Origin: Spirosoma aerolatum
GTDB taxonomy: Bacteria > Bacteroidota > Bacteroidia > Cytophagales > Spirosomataceae
Assembly: GCF_002056795.1 (NCBI RefSeq)
Contig: NZ_CP020104.1
Span: forward strand, 3,731,001 to 3,795,000
DNA: 64,000 nucleotides
Direction: 5' to 3'
In this document: piece by piece, positions 34,797 to 43,105 of the stretch
Layout: every line of letters begins with the position of its first letter
Position numbering within the stretch: the first letter of the stretch is position 1
Position numbers and translations under genes: made by a program
Notes under the pieces: generated by a model
Told to the model about the DNA's origin: nothing
What the model saw: the letters and a program-made list of their open reading frames with translations, nothing else
Databases searched by the model: none

Positions 34797-37634
34797 CTAG
34801 TTTTTACCGCCACTTACCGACGAAGCGGGTTGCTTTTCGGCTGCTTTCTTGGCGGCTTTTGCGAAGTCACCGGCCTTGATGATTGAGATTTTTGACGGGT
34901 CGATGTGCTTTTTCATGGCTGCATTGACCTGTTCAGGAGTCAGTGATTCCAATTTCTTCTCAAAATCAGCATCCCAGCCCATCGTCCGGTTGAGGTAGAG
35001 GTAATTGTTGAGCGTAGCCGACAGACTGGGGTCCTGTGCCCGACCTACCATCCGCGATTGCAACAGACCCGACCGGGCAGCTTTAATCTCGTCGGCTGTA
35101 AAGCCCTCTTTCACTACCTTGTCCATTTCCTCCCGGAAGGCTTTTTCCAGTCGTTCTGCATTTTCGGGGTTATAGATGGCGTAGGTCATGAACATACCCG
35201 TTTTGTCGAACGGATTGGCCTGAAGCTGTGAGCCAACACCATAGCTAATACCCTCTTTCTGGCGAATGCGTACGGCTAATCGTGAGTTCAGGAAGCCACC
35301 ACCCAGCATGTAGTTGCCTAAGACCAGCGCGGGATAATCAGGATCATCGTCGCGCAGGGGCAAGTTGACACCGGCTACCATAAAGGCATTCGCTTTGTCG
35401 GGGGCTTCGATGCTTTGTGGCGTAGGCTTGATGTCGTTGTAGGGGCTTACCAGTCGGCTGAATGGCTTTTTCGCCTTCCAGGTGCCCAGTTCATCCATAA
35501 CGGCTTTCCGGACGTTTGCCTCATCAAAATCGCCCACTACAGCTAAGGTCGCATTCTGAGCGCCGTAGAAATCCTTATGAAACTGCTTCAGTTCGTCCAG
35601 TTTCAGCGCTTTTACATCGGCCACATCTTCATCAGGGGTCGAGGTATACCGCACATCATCCTTCGGATAGGGGTTCATCTGGCGCTGGAAGGCTGTAAAG
35701 GCAAGCGCCTGTGGCTCTGATCGTTGGGCTTCAATTTGAGCCAGTTGCTCCTGCTTTAGTTTTTCAAATTCGTTGGCATCGAACGCAGGGTGCTTCAGCA
35801 TGTCGCTCACAATGCGGATCACGGCAGGCAAATTCTCTTTATTGGTTTTAATAATGGCGTTCACCTGATTACCACCCCCGAATATATTCACCTGCGCTTT
35901 CAGCTTGTCGAACTCATCCTTGATCTGCTGACGGGAGCGGGTCGTTGTGCCTTTATCGAGCATCGACGCCGTAAAGACGGAGATCGCACTCTTATTTTTC
36001 AGGCTGTTTACATCGCCATACCGCAGGGTCAACCGAGCGTTTACTTCGTTCCCACGGGTTGTTTTGGGCAGGAGGGCTAATTCAATGGTATTAGGCTGTT
36101 CAATTCGACGGGTACGGCCATCAATGTTAGCAGGAGAGGGGTCGAATGCTTCACCACTGGCAATAGCAGCCCGGCCTTTATAGTTTTTCACCATAGCCTC
36201 TACGTTCGGAGGCTCTGGCACGTCGACCCGATCAGGGTTTTGTTCGGGAATGAACATACCGACGGTTCGGTTGGAGGGTTTGAAGTAGTATTTGGCTACT
36301 CGCTGTACATCGGCAGGGGTTACTTTTTCAAGGGCATCCCGATACAGGAAGCCCAGACGCCAGTCGCCGGTGGCAATGTATTCGCTGAGTGTGCGACCCA
36401 GCCGTTCTACGTCCTTGAAGCTAAGTTCAACATCTTTCAGCAGCTTTGCCTTCGAACGTTCAACTTCATCTTTGGTTGGGGTTTTGATCGCTACTGAGTC
36501 AAGCGTACCTAGTAAGGCCGCTTTGGCATCGTCAATAGATTTGTCTTTCAGCATTTCGACCGCAAAATAGGCGTATCCCGGATCTTTGGTCATGAACGAA
36601 TAGCCATATTCCTGCGAGGCTTTTTTCGTTTCAATCAGCGATTTATACAATCGGCCGCTGGGTTCGTCGGTCAGGAGGTCGATCAGCACATCCATAACCG
36701 GGTAATCAGGGTGTGAGCTTGGCATGATGTGATACAGTGCCGAAACAACTTTAGTATCACCTACCCGCCGGAGAACCACATCGCGTTCGCCATCCTGAAC
36801 GGGTTCAATGCTATAGGTTGGCTGAAGCACCCGGGCAGGTTTAGGAATCGGACTAAAATAGTCATTGACCAGCGCCAGGGTTTTGGCTTCATCAATTTTA
36901 CCGGCTACAACCAGTACTGCATTGTCGGGCTGATAGTATTTCTTATAGAAAGCCTGGAGGTTCTCGATGGGGACTTTCTCCAGATCGGAGCGGTTACCGA
37001 TAGTCGATTTGCCATAGTTGTGCCACAGATAAGCCGACGAAACGACCCGTTCATTCAACACGTTTTGTGGGGAGTTTTCGCGCATTTCGAACTCATTTCG
37101 TACTACAGAAAACTCGGAAGCCAGGTCTTCTTTTTTGATAAATGAGTTGACCATTCGGTCTGCTTCCAGGTCGAGCGCCCATTTCAGGTTTTCGTCCGAG
37201 GCCGCAAAGGTTTCGAAGTAGTTGGTACGGTCGAGCCAGGTTGTTCCGTTCGGACGCGCACCATGTGATGTCAGCTCTTGTGGGATGTTGGTATGTTTGG
37301 TGGAGCCTTTAAAGACCATGTGTTCCAGCAGGTGAGCCATCCCTGTTTCGCCCAGCCCTTCGTGCCGCGAACCTACCAGGTAAGTGATGTTGACCGTAAT
37401 GGTGGGCTTCGACGGATCAGGAAAGAGCAGCACCTTCAGGCCGTTCTTCAGATTGTATTCGGTGATGCCTTCGACCGATGCTCCTTTGGTAACGCCTTCT
37501 GGAAGCTTATCCTGTGCTGAGGATGAGGTGAGGCTACCGACCAGCAACGCAGCGGCCAGTATACCCGCGCGGGACCATCCCGACCGGGACCATCCAGTCT
37601 GACCCAGAGCTGGCTTGGTAGTGTTGTTTCGCAT
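34797..37634 (-). CDS. M16-family zinc metalloprotease (two-domain, pitrilysin-like)
   Basis: A 945-residue exported protein; the N-terminus carries a short Arg/Trp/Ser repeat (SGWSRAG) and a signal peptide ending SSSAQ. The inverted zinc motif HLLEH is at residues 101-105, with a downstream Glu in LEADRMVNSF. The first two M16 domains span about 55-480 and a second pair about 510-930. The second half has no HxxEH, as is normal for the non-catalytic half. Family members degrade peptides in the periplasm or cut signal or targeting peptides. The stop codon directly touches a 39-bp hairpin. The 322-nt upstream region is otherwise empty. Confidence 0.92.
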   Translation of the reverse strand: MRNNTTKPALGQTGWSRSGWSRAGILAAALLVGSLTSSSAQDKLPEGVTKGASVEGITEYNLKNGLKVLLFPDPSKPTITVNITYLVGSRHEGLGETGMAHLLEHMVFKGSTKHTNIPQELTSHGARPNGTTWLDRTNYFETFAASDENLKWALDLEADRMVNSFIKKEDLASEFSVVRNEFEMRENSPQNVLNERVVSSAYLWHNYGKSTIGNRSDLEKVPIENLQAFYKKYYQPDNAVLVVAGKIDEAKTLALVNDYFSPIPKPARVLQPTYSIEPVQDGERDVVLRRVGDTKVVSALYHIMPSSHPDYPVMDVLIDLLTDEPSGRLYKSLIETKKASQEYGYSFMTKDPGYAYFAVEMLKDKSIDDAKAALLGTLDSVAIKTPTKDEVERSKAKLLKDVELSFKDVERLGRTLSEYIATGDWRLGFLYRDALEKVTPADVQRVAKYYFKPSNRTVGMFIPEQNPDRVDVPEPPNVEAMVKNYKGRAAIASGEAFDPSPANIDGRTRRIEQPNTIELALLPKTTRGNEVNARLTLRYGDVNSLKNKSAISVFTASMLDKGTTTRSRQQIKDEFDKLKAQVNIFGGGNQVNAIIKTNKENLPAVIRIVSDMLKHPAFDANEFEKLKQEQLAQIEAQRSEPQALAFTAFQRQMNPYPKDDVRYTSTPDEDVADVKALKLDELKQFHKDFYGAQNATLAVVGDFDEANVRKAVMDELGTWKAKKPFSRLVSPYNDIKPTPQSIEAPDKANAFMVAGVNLPLRDDDPDYPALVLGNYMLGGGFLNSRLAVRIRQKEGISYGVGSQLQANPFDKTGMFMTYAIYNPENAERLEKAFREEMDKVVKEGFTADEIKAARSGLLQSRMVGRAQDPSLSATLNNYLYLNRTMGWDADFEKKLESLTPEQVNAAMKKHIDPSKISIIKAGDFAKAAKKAAEKQPASSVSGGKN

Positions 37635-37956
37635 AAACAGCTTGGTTATATTGGGTATTCAAATTAATGATTCGTTAGTTACTAATAAATGAGAAAAATG
37701 TCAATTGGCTTGGTATGTATCTGCCAAAAGTAGGGATGAGTGGTTATAAAGTGACTAGAACTTTTTTCTCTAAAGACGGACTAGGAAGTAAGGAGTTGCA
37801 CCTAAACGGTGTTGGCGCTTGCTCTTTAGGAGTTCATGTATAGTTTAGTAGATAGTTGATAAAAGAATATACAAACTAAACGTATAGTTACGAGTGGATC
37901 AAGAATATTAGATCAATTTGTGAAATTTTAACAGAAAAAGGGTGACAAATGGGGTG
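37635..37956. other. Intergenic region upstream of the M16 gene
   Basis: Holds the M16 promoter region and the 3' end of the efflux/LytTR operon. GTATAGTT occurs twice (about 37837 and 37880) and CTAAAC/GTTTAG pairs are frequent. No gene or strong terminator is seen. Confidence 0.5.
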
Positions 37957-38745
37957 TTACTCATCCAGCCAATGCCGAAATAAGGTCGATTTCTCTTTGC
38001 TGACCAGCAATTCCAGTTTTTCATTGGGGCTTTTTAGCAGTACCAGCAACTTTTGACTTTCCAGGGGCTTGTATCCGGCTACAGCGTCCAGCGCGATTAA
38101 ATACTGACGATTGGCGCGAAAAAACTGGGCTGGATCGACCAGTTCTTCCAGCTCATCAAGGGTCTTGTAGTCGGTAACCAGCTTTTTGCCGTCCGTTGTG
38201 TAAAGGTAGATCAGTTCATTTCGGCAAAAACAAGCTACCTCCTGTTGAGGAACCGATATGATTTGCCGGATATGATGCCCCGAAAAGCGACGTTTGTAGG
38301 TTGGAGCCGACGAGTTGTCGGCCAGTTGGTTCAAAAAGAGACGAAGATGGTCTTCGAAGCCCGATGTTCCGTTCAGGGTCCAGCGGTGAAATTTAGACAA
38401 AGCGGCTTTAAGTTCTTCGGGGTCGATGGGTTTGAGCAGATAGTCGAGGCTGTTTAACTTAAACGCTCGTATGGCATATTCGTCATACGCAGTTGTGAAA
38501 ATAACCGGGGTGTCGAGCCGGACCTGCCGGAAGGCTTCAAAGCTGACTCCGTCGGAAAGCTGTATATCGGAAATGACCAGATCGGGGGAAGACTGCCCAG
38601 ATGTCCGGCGCAACTGAAAGTACTCACAAATGGCCTGAACGCTGGCCAGAGGCCCTTCAATAATGGCTGTAGGTTCCAACTGTTGCACCAGCTTTTGAAG
38701 TTGTCGGGCAATCAGGGGTTCGTCTTCGATTAACAGGATAGTCAT
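37957..38745 (-). CDS. LytTR-family response regulator
   Basis: A 262-residue two-domain regulator. The receiver begins MTILLIEDEPLIARQLQKL, with the phospho-acceptor Asp in LVISDIQLSDGVSFEAF, Thr in VIFTTAYDEYAI, and Lys in YLLKPIDPEEL. The C-terminal LytTR DNA-binding domain covers about 160-258 (QQEVACFCRNELIYLYTTDG, FFRANRQYLIALDAVAGY, LELLVSKEKSTLFRHWL). It is the last gene of the operon with the LytS-type kinase directly upstream, its cognate partner. It probably controls the efflux genes of the same operon. Confidence 0.94.
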   Translation of the reverse strand: MTILLIEDEPLIARQLQKLVQQLEPTAIIEGPLASVQAICEYFQLRRTSGQSSPDLVISDIQLSDGVSFEAFRQVRLDTPVIFTTAYDEYAIRAFKLNSLDYLLKPIDPEELKAALSKFHRWTLNGTSGFEDHLRLFLNQLADNSSAPTYKRRFSGHHIRQIISVPQQEVACFCRNELIYLYTTDGKKLVTDYKTLDELEELVDPAQFFRANRQYLIALDAVAGYKPLESQKLLVLLKSPNEKLELLVSKEKSTLFRHWLDE

Positions 38746-38850
38746 GAGGTCGTCATTTTCTTCGCGTCATTCATTGTTACTTGCTTCGCATTGTTCAAGG
38801 GTATGTAGTCGCTACAACAAATAACGGGAAGGAAAGCCAACGGACGACGA

Positions 38851-39894
38851 TTATTCATTCGTTAGCAAGGGAACGCTAACCTGAAACACCTCGCCATTGT
38901 CCTCAATTTCAATCGGGCGAGGGCTTAGATAGCTGTAGAGTAATTTGAGATTTTCCAGCCCCTGTTTATTGGATGTTTCGACCTGTCGTTTTCGTTGGAT
39001 GGGATTGGAAATGAGGAGATAATTCTCATTGTTACTGATCGTAACTGTCAACGGGCGGGCTTCGCTGATGCTATTGTGTTTAATGGCATTCTCGATCAGA
39101 ATTTGCAGTGTAACAGGCACAATCTGATAGTCCAGGGCTTCGTCAGAAAGTTGGCAATGCAGCCTAAAAGCCCCATCGAATCGGGTTTTCAGCAGCGAAA
39201 CGTAGTTTTTGATAAATGCCAGTTCGGTTTCGATGGGTACCAGCGACTTGTCTTTGTGCTGAAGAACGTACCGGAATACCTTCGATAATTGTTGCAAGAA
39301 CTGCCGAGCCAGGGTTGGGTTGTCATCGATCAGACTATCGAGTGAGGACAGGCTGTTGAACAGAAAGTGCGGGCTAATCTGATTCTTCAGACTGTCGAGT
39401 TGAACTTGTACTTTCTCTTTTTCCAACTGCGCTGTTTTTATCAGATTTTCCTGCCATCGTTTCAGCAGATGACTGGCAATGAATCCCAGCGTAATAACCG
39501 TGTTGACCAGAAAAATAGTTACGACGATGATAATAGCCGAAAATCGGTTGAAAGGGCTCAACTGAGGCAGGGATTCGGCAACAATATACCTGACAATGAA
39601 GTATCCAGTGGCAAACAAGATCGTTTTAACAATGCCCCAGCCACCGATTAGCTGCACCGCAATACGCCAGCGAATGTTTTTTTCGAACGGAAGTCGCTGG
39701 TTGAGCCATTCGTTGAATAAATAATGAAATGCCCAGATCAGGTTGAAGACAAGGAACGACAACAGAAAAAGACCGACCTGTAACTGCCAAGTGATGTCTG
39801 GAATAATCCATTGACGAGCCACAACCCCTGCCAGGGCCATCCAGAGCAGGACAACCTCGACGTATTTATTGAACTTTATTTTCATGGCTGGCAA
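38851..39894 (-). CDS. LytS-type sensor histidine kinase
   Basis: A 347-residue membrane kinase with four transmembrane helices in the first 150 residues (VVLLWMALAGVVARQW, LFLLSFLVFNLIWAF, LFATGYFIVRYIV, IIIVVTIFLVNTVITLGF). A coiled-coil linker follows, then the His_kinase domain with the phospho-His in ISPHFLFNSLSSLDSL, and the ATPase domain (TLQILIENAIKHN). There is no large sensory domain, so the signal is probably sensed within the membrane. The start overlaps the end of the ABC ATPase gene by 29 nt (20 nt if Met4 at 39885 is used), so translation is coupled to it. This links the sensor to the efflux machinery, a layout like bacitracin-type detoxification modules. Confidence 0.93.
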   Translation of the reverse strand: MPAMKIKFNKYVEVVLLWMALAGVVARQWIIPDITWQLQVGLFLLSFLVFNLIWAFHYLFNEWLNQRLPFEKNIRWRIAVQLIGGWGIVKTILFATGYFIVRYIVAESLPQLSPFNRFSAIIIVVTIFLVNTVITLGFIASHLLKRWQENLIKTAQLEKEKVQVQLDSLKNQISPHFLFNSLSSLDSLIDDNPTLARQFLQQLSKVFRYVLQHKDKSLVPIETELAFIKNYVSLLKTRFDGAFRLHCQLSDEALDYQIVPVTLQILIENAIKHNSISEARPLTVTISNNENYLLISNPIQRKRQVETSNKQGLENLKLLYSYLSPRPIEIEDNGEVFQVSVPLLTNE

Positions 39895-40558
39895 TGATCA
39901 TTCCGTCCGACATTTCAATAACGCGGTCAGTGCGGGCAGCAAAATCGGGGTCGTGCGTGACCGCAATAATGGTCTGGCCTTTCTGGGCCAGTCCGCGAAA
40001 AATCTCAAACACGTTTTCAGTATTGGCCCGGTCGAGGTTGCCGGTCGGTTCGTCGCCCATAACGATGGTTGGGTCATTGATGAGCGCTCGGGCAATGGCT
40101 ACCCGCTGCTGCTGGCCACCCGACAATTTGCTGGCGGGTTTACGGGCATAATCGGCCATACCAATCAGGCGAAGTTTTTCCATGGCCCGTTCTTCTACCT
40201 CTTTTTCCGGGTATTTACCCAGTTTCAAACCCGGAAGCATCACATTCTGCAAAGCCGAAAATTCGGGGAGCAGAAAGTGAAACTGAAACACAAAGCCGAG
40301 GTGTTCGTTGCGGAAGTGGGACAGAAAGTCCTGACTACGACCTTTTAACTTCGTGCCCGCCATTTCGATCTCACCTTCGTAATCCGTATCCATCGTCGAC
40401 AACAGGTACAACAAGGTTGATTTACCACAACCTGATTTACCTACGATCGACAGAAATTCGCCCTGTTGCACCGTGAACGTAACCTCCTTTAGAACCTGAA
40501 ATTTCTCCGGATCGTAGAAGTATTTGTTAACATGCTGGGCCGAAAGAACTGTATTCAT
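39866..40558 (-). CDS. ABC transporter ATP-binding protein (MacB/LolD-like)
   Basis: A 230-residue nucleotide-binding protein with Walker A GKSGCGKSTLL, Q-loop near FVFQFHFLLPEF, signature LSGGQQQRVAIARAL, Walker B followed by GDEPTGNLD, and the switch His in IIAVTHD. These features match the LolD/MacB group that powers lipoprotein release or tripartite efflux. Its partner permease is encoded directly upstream. The start codon lies 5 nt from the edge of a 25-bp hairpin, and its end overlaps the histidine kinase gene. Confidence 0.95.
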   Translation of the reverse strand: MNTVLSAQHVNKYFYDPEKFQVLKEVTFTVQQGEFLSIVGKSGCGKSTLLYLLSTMDTDYEGEIEMAGTKLKGRSQDFLSHFRNEHLGFVFQFHFLLPEFSALQNVMLPGLKLGKYPEKEVEERAMEKLRLIGMADYARKPASKLSGGQQQRVAIARALINDPTIVMGDEPTGNLDRANTENVFEIFRGLAQKGQTIIAVTHDPDFAARTDRVIEMSDGMIIASHENKVQ

Positions 40559-40563
40559 GTAGT

Positions 40564-40641
40564 AAAGAGCGAAAGAGTGAATGAGCGAAAGAGTGAATGA
40601 GTTGTAGATTGGCTAGTCGCTCTTTCACTCTTTCGCTCTTT
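40564..40641. repeat. 25-bp inverted repeat between permease and ATPase genes
   Basis: The arms 40564-40588 and 40617-40641 pair with one mismatch and are made of AAAGAGCGAAAGAGTGAA-type units. It starts 4 nt after the permease stop and ends 5 nt before the ATPase ATG, covering the whole gap inside the operon. Confidence 0.8.
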
Positions 40642-40645
40642 ATAA

Positions 40646-41896
40646 TTATCCCCGCAGAATGGCCACAGGATCGACCTGGGCGGCTTTTCGGGAGGGGAAA
40701 AAGCCCGCCAGTACCGTTGTGATCACGCCGAACAGTATGCCCATAACGTAATATTTGGGGTCAAAAATGACCGGAAACGTTTTCAGACTCAGGAAATCAC
40801 CGGCATCGAATGGGGTAATCGACAGCATATAACTCAGCCCGAATCCGATTAATAACCCGAGTAAACCACCTGAAAATCCGATGAAAATGGCCTGAAGCAG
40901 AAAGATGGCAATAATGTCGCGCCCATCGAAACCCGTTGCTTTCAGGATAGCTATATCTTTGATTTTGTTGATGACGGTCATGTTCATGATGTTGTAAATA
41001 CCGAAACCTGCAACCACCAGTAAAGTCATCGATACCACAAACGTCATCACGTTCCGAATTTTTTCACCGGCCAGAATGGCCGTATTCGCGGTGGCCCAGT
41101 CTTCGGTGTAGTACCCATACATAGCCCGTAGCTGTTGCCCAAAGGGAATAGCCTGGAGTGGATCGACCATCTTGATGTGAATGTCGGTAATGTAACTGGG
41201 GTCTTTCTGTAGCATCTCCTGCACCGTCGAGAGGTTAGCGTAACTCTTGGTGTTATCGACGGTTCCGACGCCGAAACCAAAAGTTCCGACCACGCGCAAA
41301 ACCCGCGTACTGCCGATGGGGGTAGTAACCGTTACTTTGTCGCCAACCCGAACGTTAAGTTTTCGGGCTAATACAGCGCCCATAAGCAAGCCATCCGGGT
41401 TACTTTGCAGGCCACGCAGACTGCCCGATTTGAGTCGGGTATTTAGTTTGTATAATCGGTTTTCGCGCTCAATGTCAACCCCCGAAATCGTTCCTGACAA
41501 TTGAATTGGGCCGTTATTATAAAAGGCCTGCGTAGCCACCTGGGGCGATACGCCCAATACGCCCGGTTCCTTTTCAATGCGCTCAGCAATGGCGATCCCG
41601 TTTTTGATTCGGGCCAGTTCATCTTTGGGCTTCTGATGGTATACAACATTGAAATTTCCCGGATTAAGCTGGTCGATCAGACTGGGGCGCTGGGTGTTGA
41701 CTTCATTGTACAGCCGGATATGGGGACTGGCATCCAGGGCGGAATCTTCCAGAAACTGATTCACCCCCTGCATAAACGAAATCATCGTGATGAACATGGC
41801 AATGCCAAACGTTACCCCCAGCATCGCAACAAGTGTTTGCCGCTTCTTAGCCAGTAGATGTGTTTGCGCAATTTGAGATGCGATTCGAATGTCCAT
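40646..41896 (-). CDS. MacB/FtsX-family ABC transporter permease
   Basis: A 416-residue inner-membrane permease. The first transmembrane helix (ALGVTFGIAMF-type segment, about 24-47) is followed by a periplasmic MacB-type core domain of about 220 residues (ASPHIRLYNEVN, GTISGVDIERE, NVRVGDKVTVTTPIG). Three C-terminal helices with FtsX features follow (VVSMTLLVVAGFGIYNIMNM, INKIKDIAILKATGFDGRDI, AIFIGFSGGLLGLLIGFGL, ASRKAAQVDP-like end FFPSRKAAQVDPVAILRG). It works with the ATPase downstream and the HlyD and TolC proteins upstream to expel a substrate mechanically from the periplasm. Confidence 0.93.
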   Translation of the reverse strand: MDIRIASQIAQTHLLAKKRQTLVAMLGVTFGIAMFITMISFMQGVNQFLEDSALDASPHIRLYNEVNTQRPSLIDQLNPGNFNVVYHQKPKDELARIKNGIAIAERIEKEPGVLGVSPQVATQAFYNNGPIQLSGTISGVDIERENRLYKLNTRLKSGSLRGLQSNPDGLLMGAVLARKLNVRVGDKVTVTTPIGSTRVLRVVGTFGFGVGTVDNTKSYANLSTVQEMLQKDPSYITDIHIKMVDPLQAIPFGQQLRAMYGYYTEDWATANTAILAGEKIRNVMTFVVSMTLLVVAGFGIYNIMNMTVINKIKDIAILKATGFDGRDIIAIFLLQAIFIGFSGGLLGLLIGFGLSYMLSITPFDAGDFLSLKTFPVIFDPKYYVMGILFGVITTVLAGFFPSRKAAQVDPVAILRG

Positions 41897-41907
41897 AGGT
41901 AATGATA

Positions 41908-41979
41908 GAATGAGTGAATGATAGAATGATTGAATAGAATGCGAAGGAGTAATTCAATCATTCTATCATTCACTCATTC
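41908..41979. repeat. 28-bp perfect inverted repeat spanning the HlyD stop codon
   Basis: The arms 41908-41935 and 41952-41979 are perfect complements, 16-nt loop, built of 8-bp units GAATGAGT, GAATGATA, GAATGATT. The right arm contains the TGA (41970-41972) and preceding codons of the HlyD gene. The left arm ends 11 nt from the permease ATG (41896). Confidence 0.82.
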
Positions 41980-43064
41980 GCAATTAGTTTAGAAGTCTCT
42001 GTCAGGCCACCTTTCACCTCGACCAGATCGAAGTTTTCGGCTCCTTTCTGGAATTTGATTTTTTGCTTTTTGCCGTCCTGGTCAATCCAGACGCTATCGG
42101 TGCCGACCACGTATGACTTGGGGATAGTCAGTACATGCTTGTTCTGGCTGATGATGATGTTCGCTTCGAGGGTGAGGCCATAGTAGGCATCAGGACGCTC
42201 GCCCACAAACTCGGCATCCACCCGAAACGACTGGTCACTTCGGTTGAGCTTGGGATAAATTTTACTGACACGGGCTTTGAATACCTTATCGGGGTACACG
42301 TCTGCTTTTAGAACAACCTCCTGGCCGACGCGCATCCGGCCAAAATCGCTTTCATCGACGGCCAGTTGCGCATACAACTGATTGCCACTGCCGACCAACG
42401 CCAACTGGTCGCCCACGCGGACAACCTCGCCCGGATCTTTGTACACTTCATACACTTTCCCGTTTAGCCGACTGCGAATACGGGTGTTCCGCCCGGCTTC
42501 TTCCGACGAAACCAGCTGGCTGCGGTTGTTAGCTACATCGAGCTGAATCTGGTCGCGGCTGCGTTGTAGGGTATTGAGCTGGGCGCGGAGGTTGTTTTTA
42601 GAGAGGGTATAGTTCAGTTCAGCCCGTTCGAGTTCCGCTTTCGAGGTGGCATTCTGGCCGTACAATTCCCGAAACCGGTTGTAGTTGATCGAATCGTTGG
42701 CCAGTCGGGTGCGGGCGTTTCGAACCTGGGCTTCCAGTTCGGCCAGTACGGGCGAATTGGGCCCCAGATTGGCTCGGGCCTGTCGGTATGCGTTGGCGGC
42801 TGCCTGCTGACGAGCATCTTCCGTAGCACTTTCCAGCACAAACAGGAGCTGGTTCTGCTGGATGGAATCGCCTTCATTGACGAGCCGTTTCTGTAAAATT
42901 CCAGCTGCGTCGGCCGTAACGGTGTATTCATTGCGGGGGTAAATATTGCCCGATGCATACACCGCTTCGGTCAAATCCCGATAGGTGGGAGAAAGGCCAT
43001 CTGTACCGTTTTTGCAGGCGGTAAGCATGACTAAAGATACCAAAAGGAAACGTGTAGCTTTCAT
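41970..43064 (-). CDS. Efflux periplasmic adaptor (HlyD/MacA-like lipoprotein)
   Basis: A 364-residue membrane fusion protein. The N-terminus MKATRFLLVSLVMLTACKNG has a lipobox with Cys17. A lipoyl half-motif (YTVTADAAGILQKRLVNEGDS), an alpha-helical hairpin of about 100 residues rich in Gln/Arg/Asn (about 85-185) and the second lipoyl half (SRLNGKVYEVYKDPGEVV) follow. Then come the beta-barrel domain (LAVDESDFGRMRVGQEV) and membrane-proximal end (VLTIPKSYVVGTDSVW). It bridges the permease with the TolC-like protein encoded directly upstream. The last codons form one arm of a perfect hairpin. Confidence 0.93.
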   Translation of the reverse strand: MKATRFLLVSLVMLTACKNGTDGLSPTYRDLTEAVYASGNIYPRNEYTVTADAAGILQKRLVNEGDSIQQNQLLFVLESATEDARQQAAANAYRQARANLGPNSPVLAELEAQVRNARTRLANDSINYNRFRELYGQNATSKAELERAELNYTLSKNNLRAQLNTLQRSRDQIQLDVANNRSQLVSSEEAGRNTRIRSRLNGKVYEVYKDPGEVVRVGDQLALVGSGNQLYAQLAVDESDFGRMRVGQEVVLKADVYPDKVFKARVSKIYPKLNRSDQSFRVDAEFVGERPDAYYGLTLEANIIISQNKHVLTIPKSYVVGTDSVWIDQDGKKQKIKFQKGAENFDLVEVKGGLTETSKLIANE

Positions 43065-43105
43065 GGGAGTTGGGGAATCGGTGCACGGTTAACCGTATAC
43101 TGATT

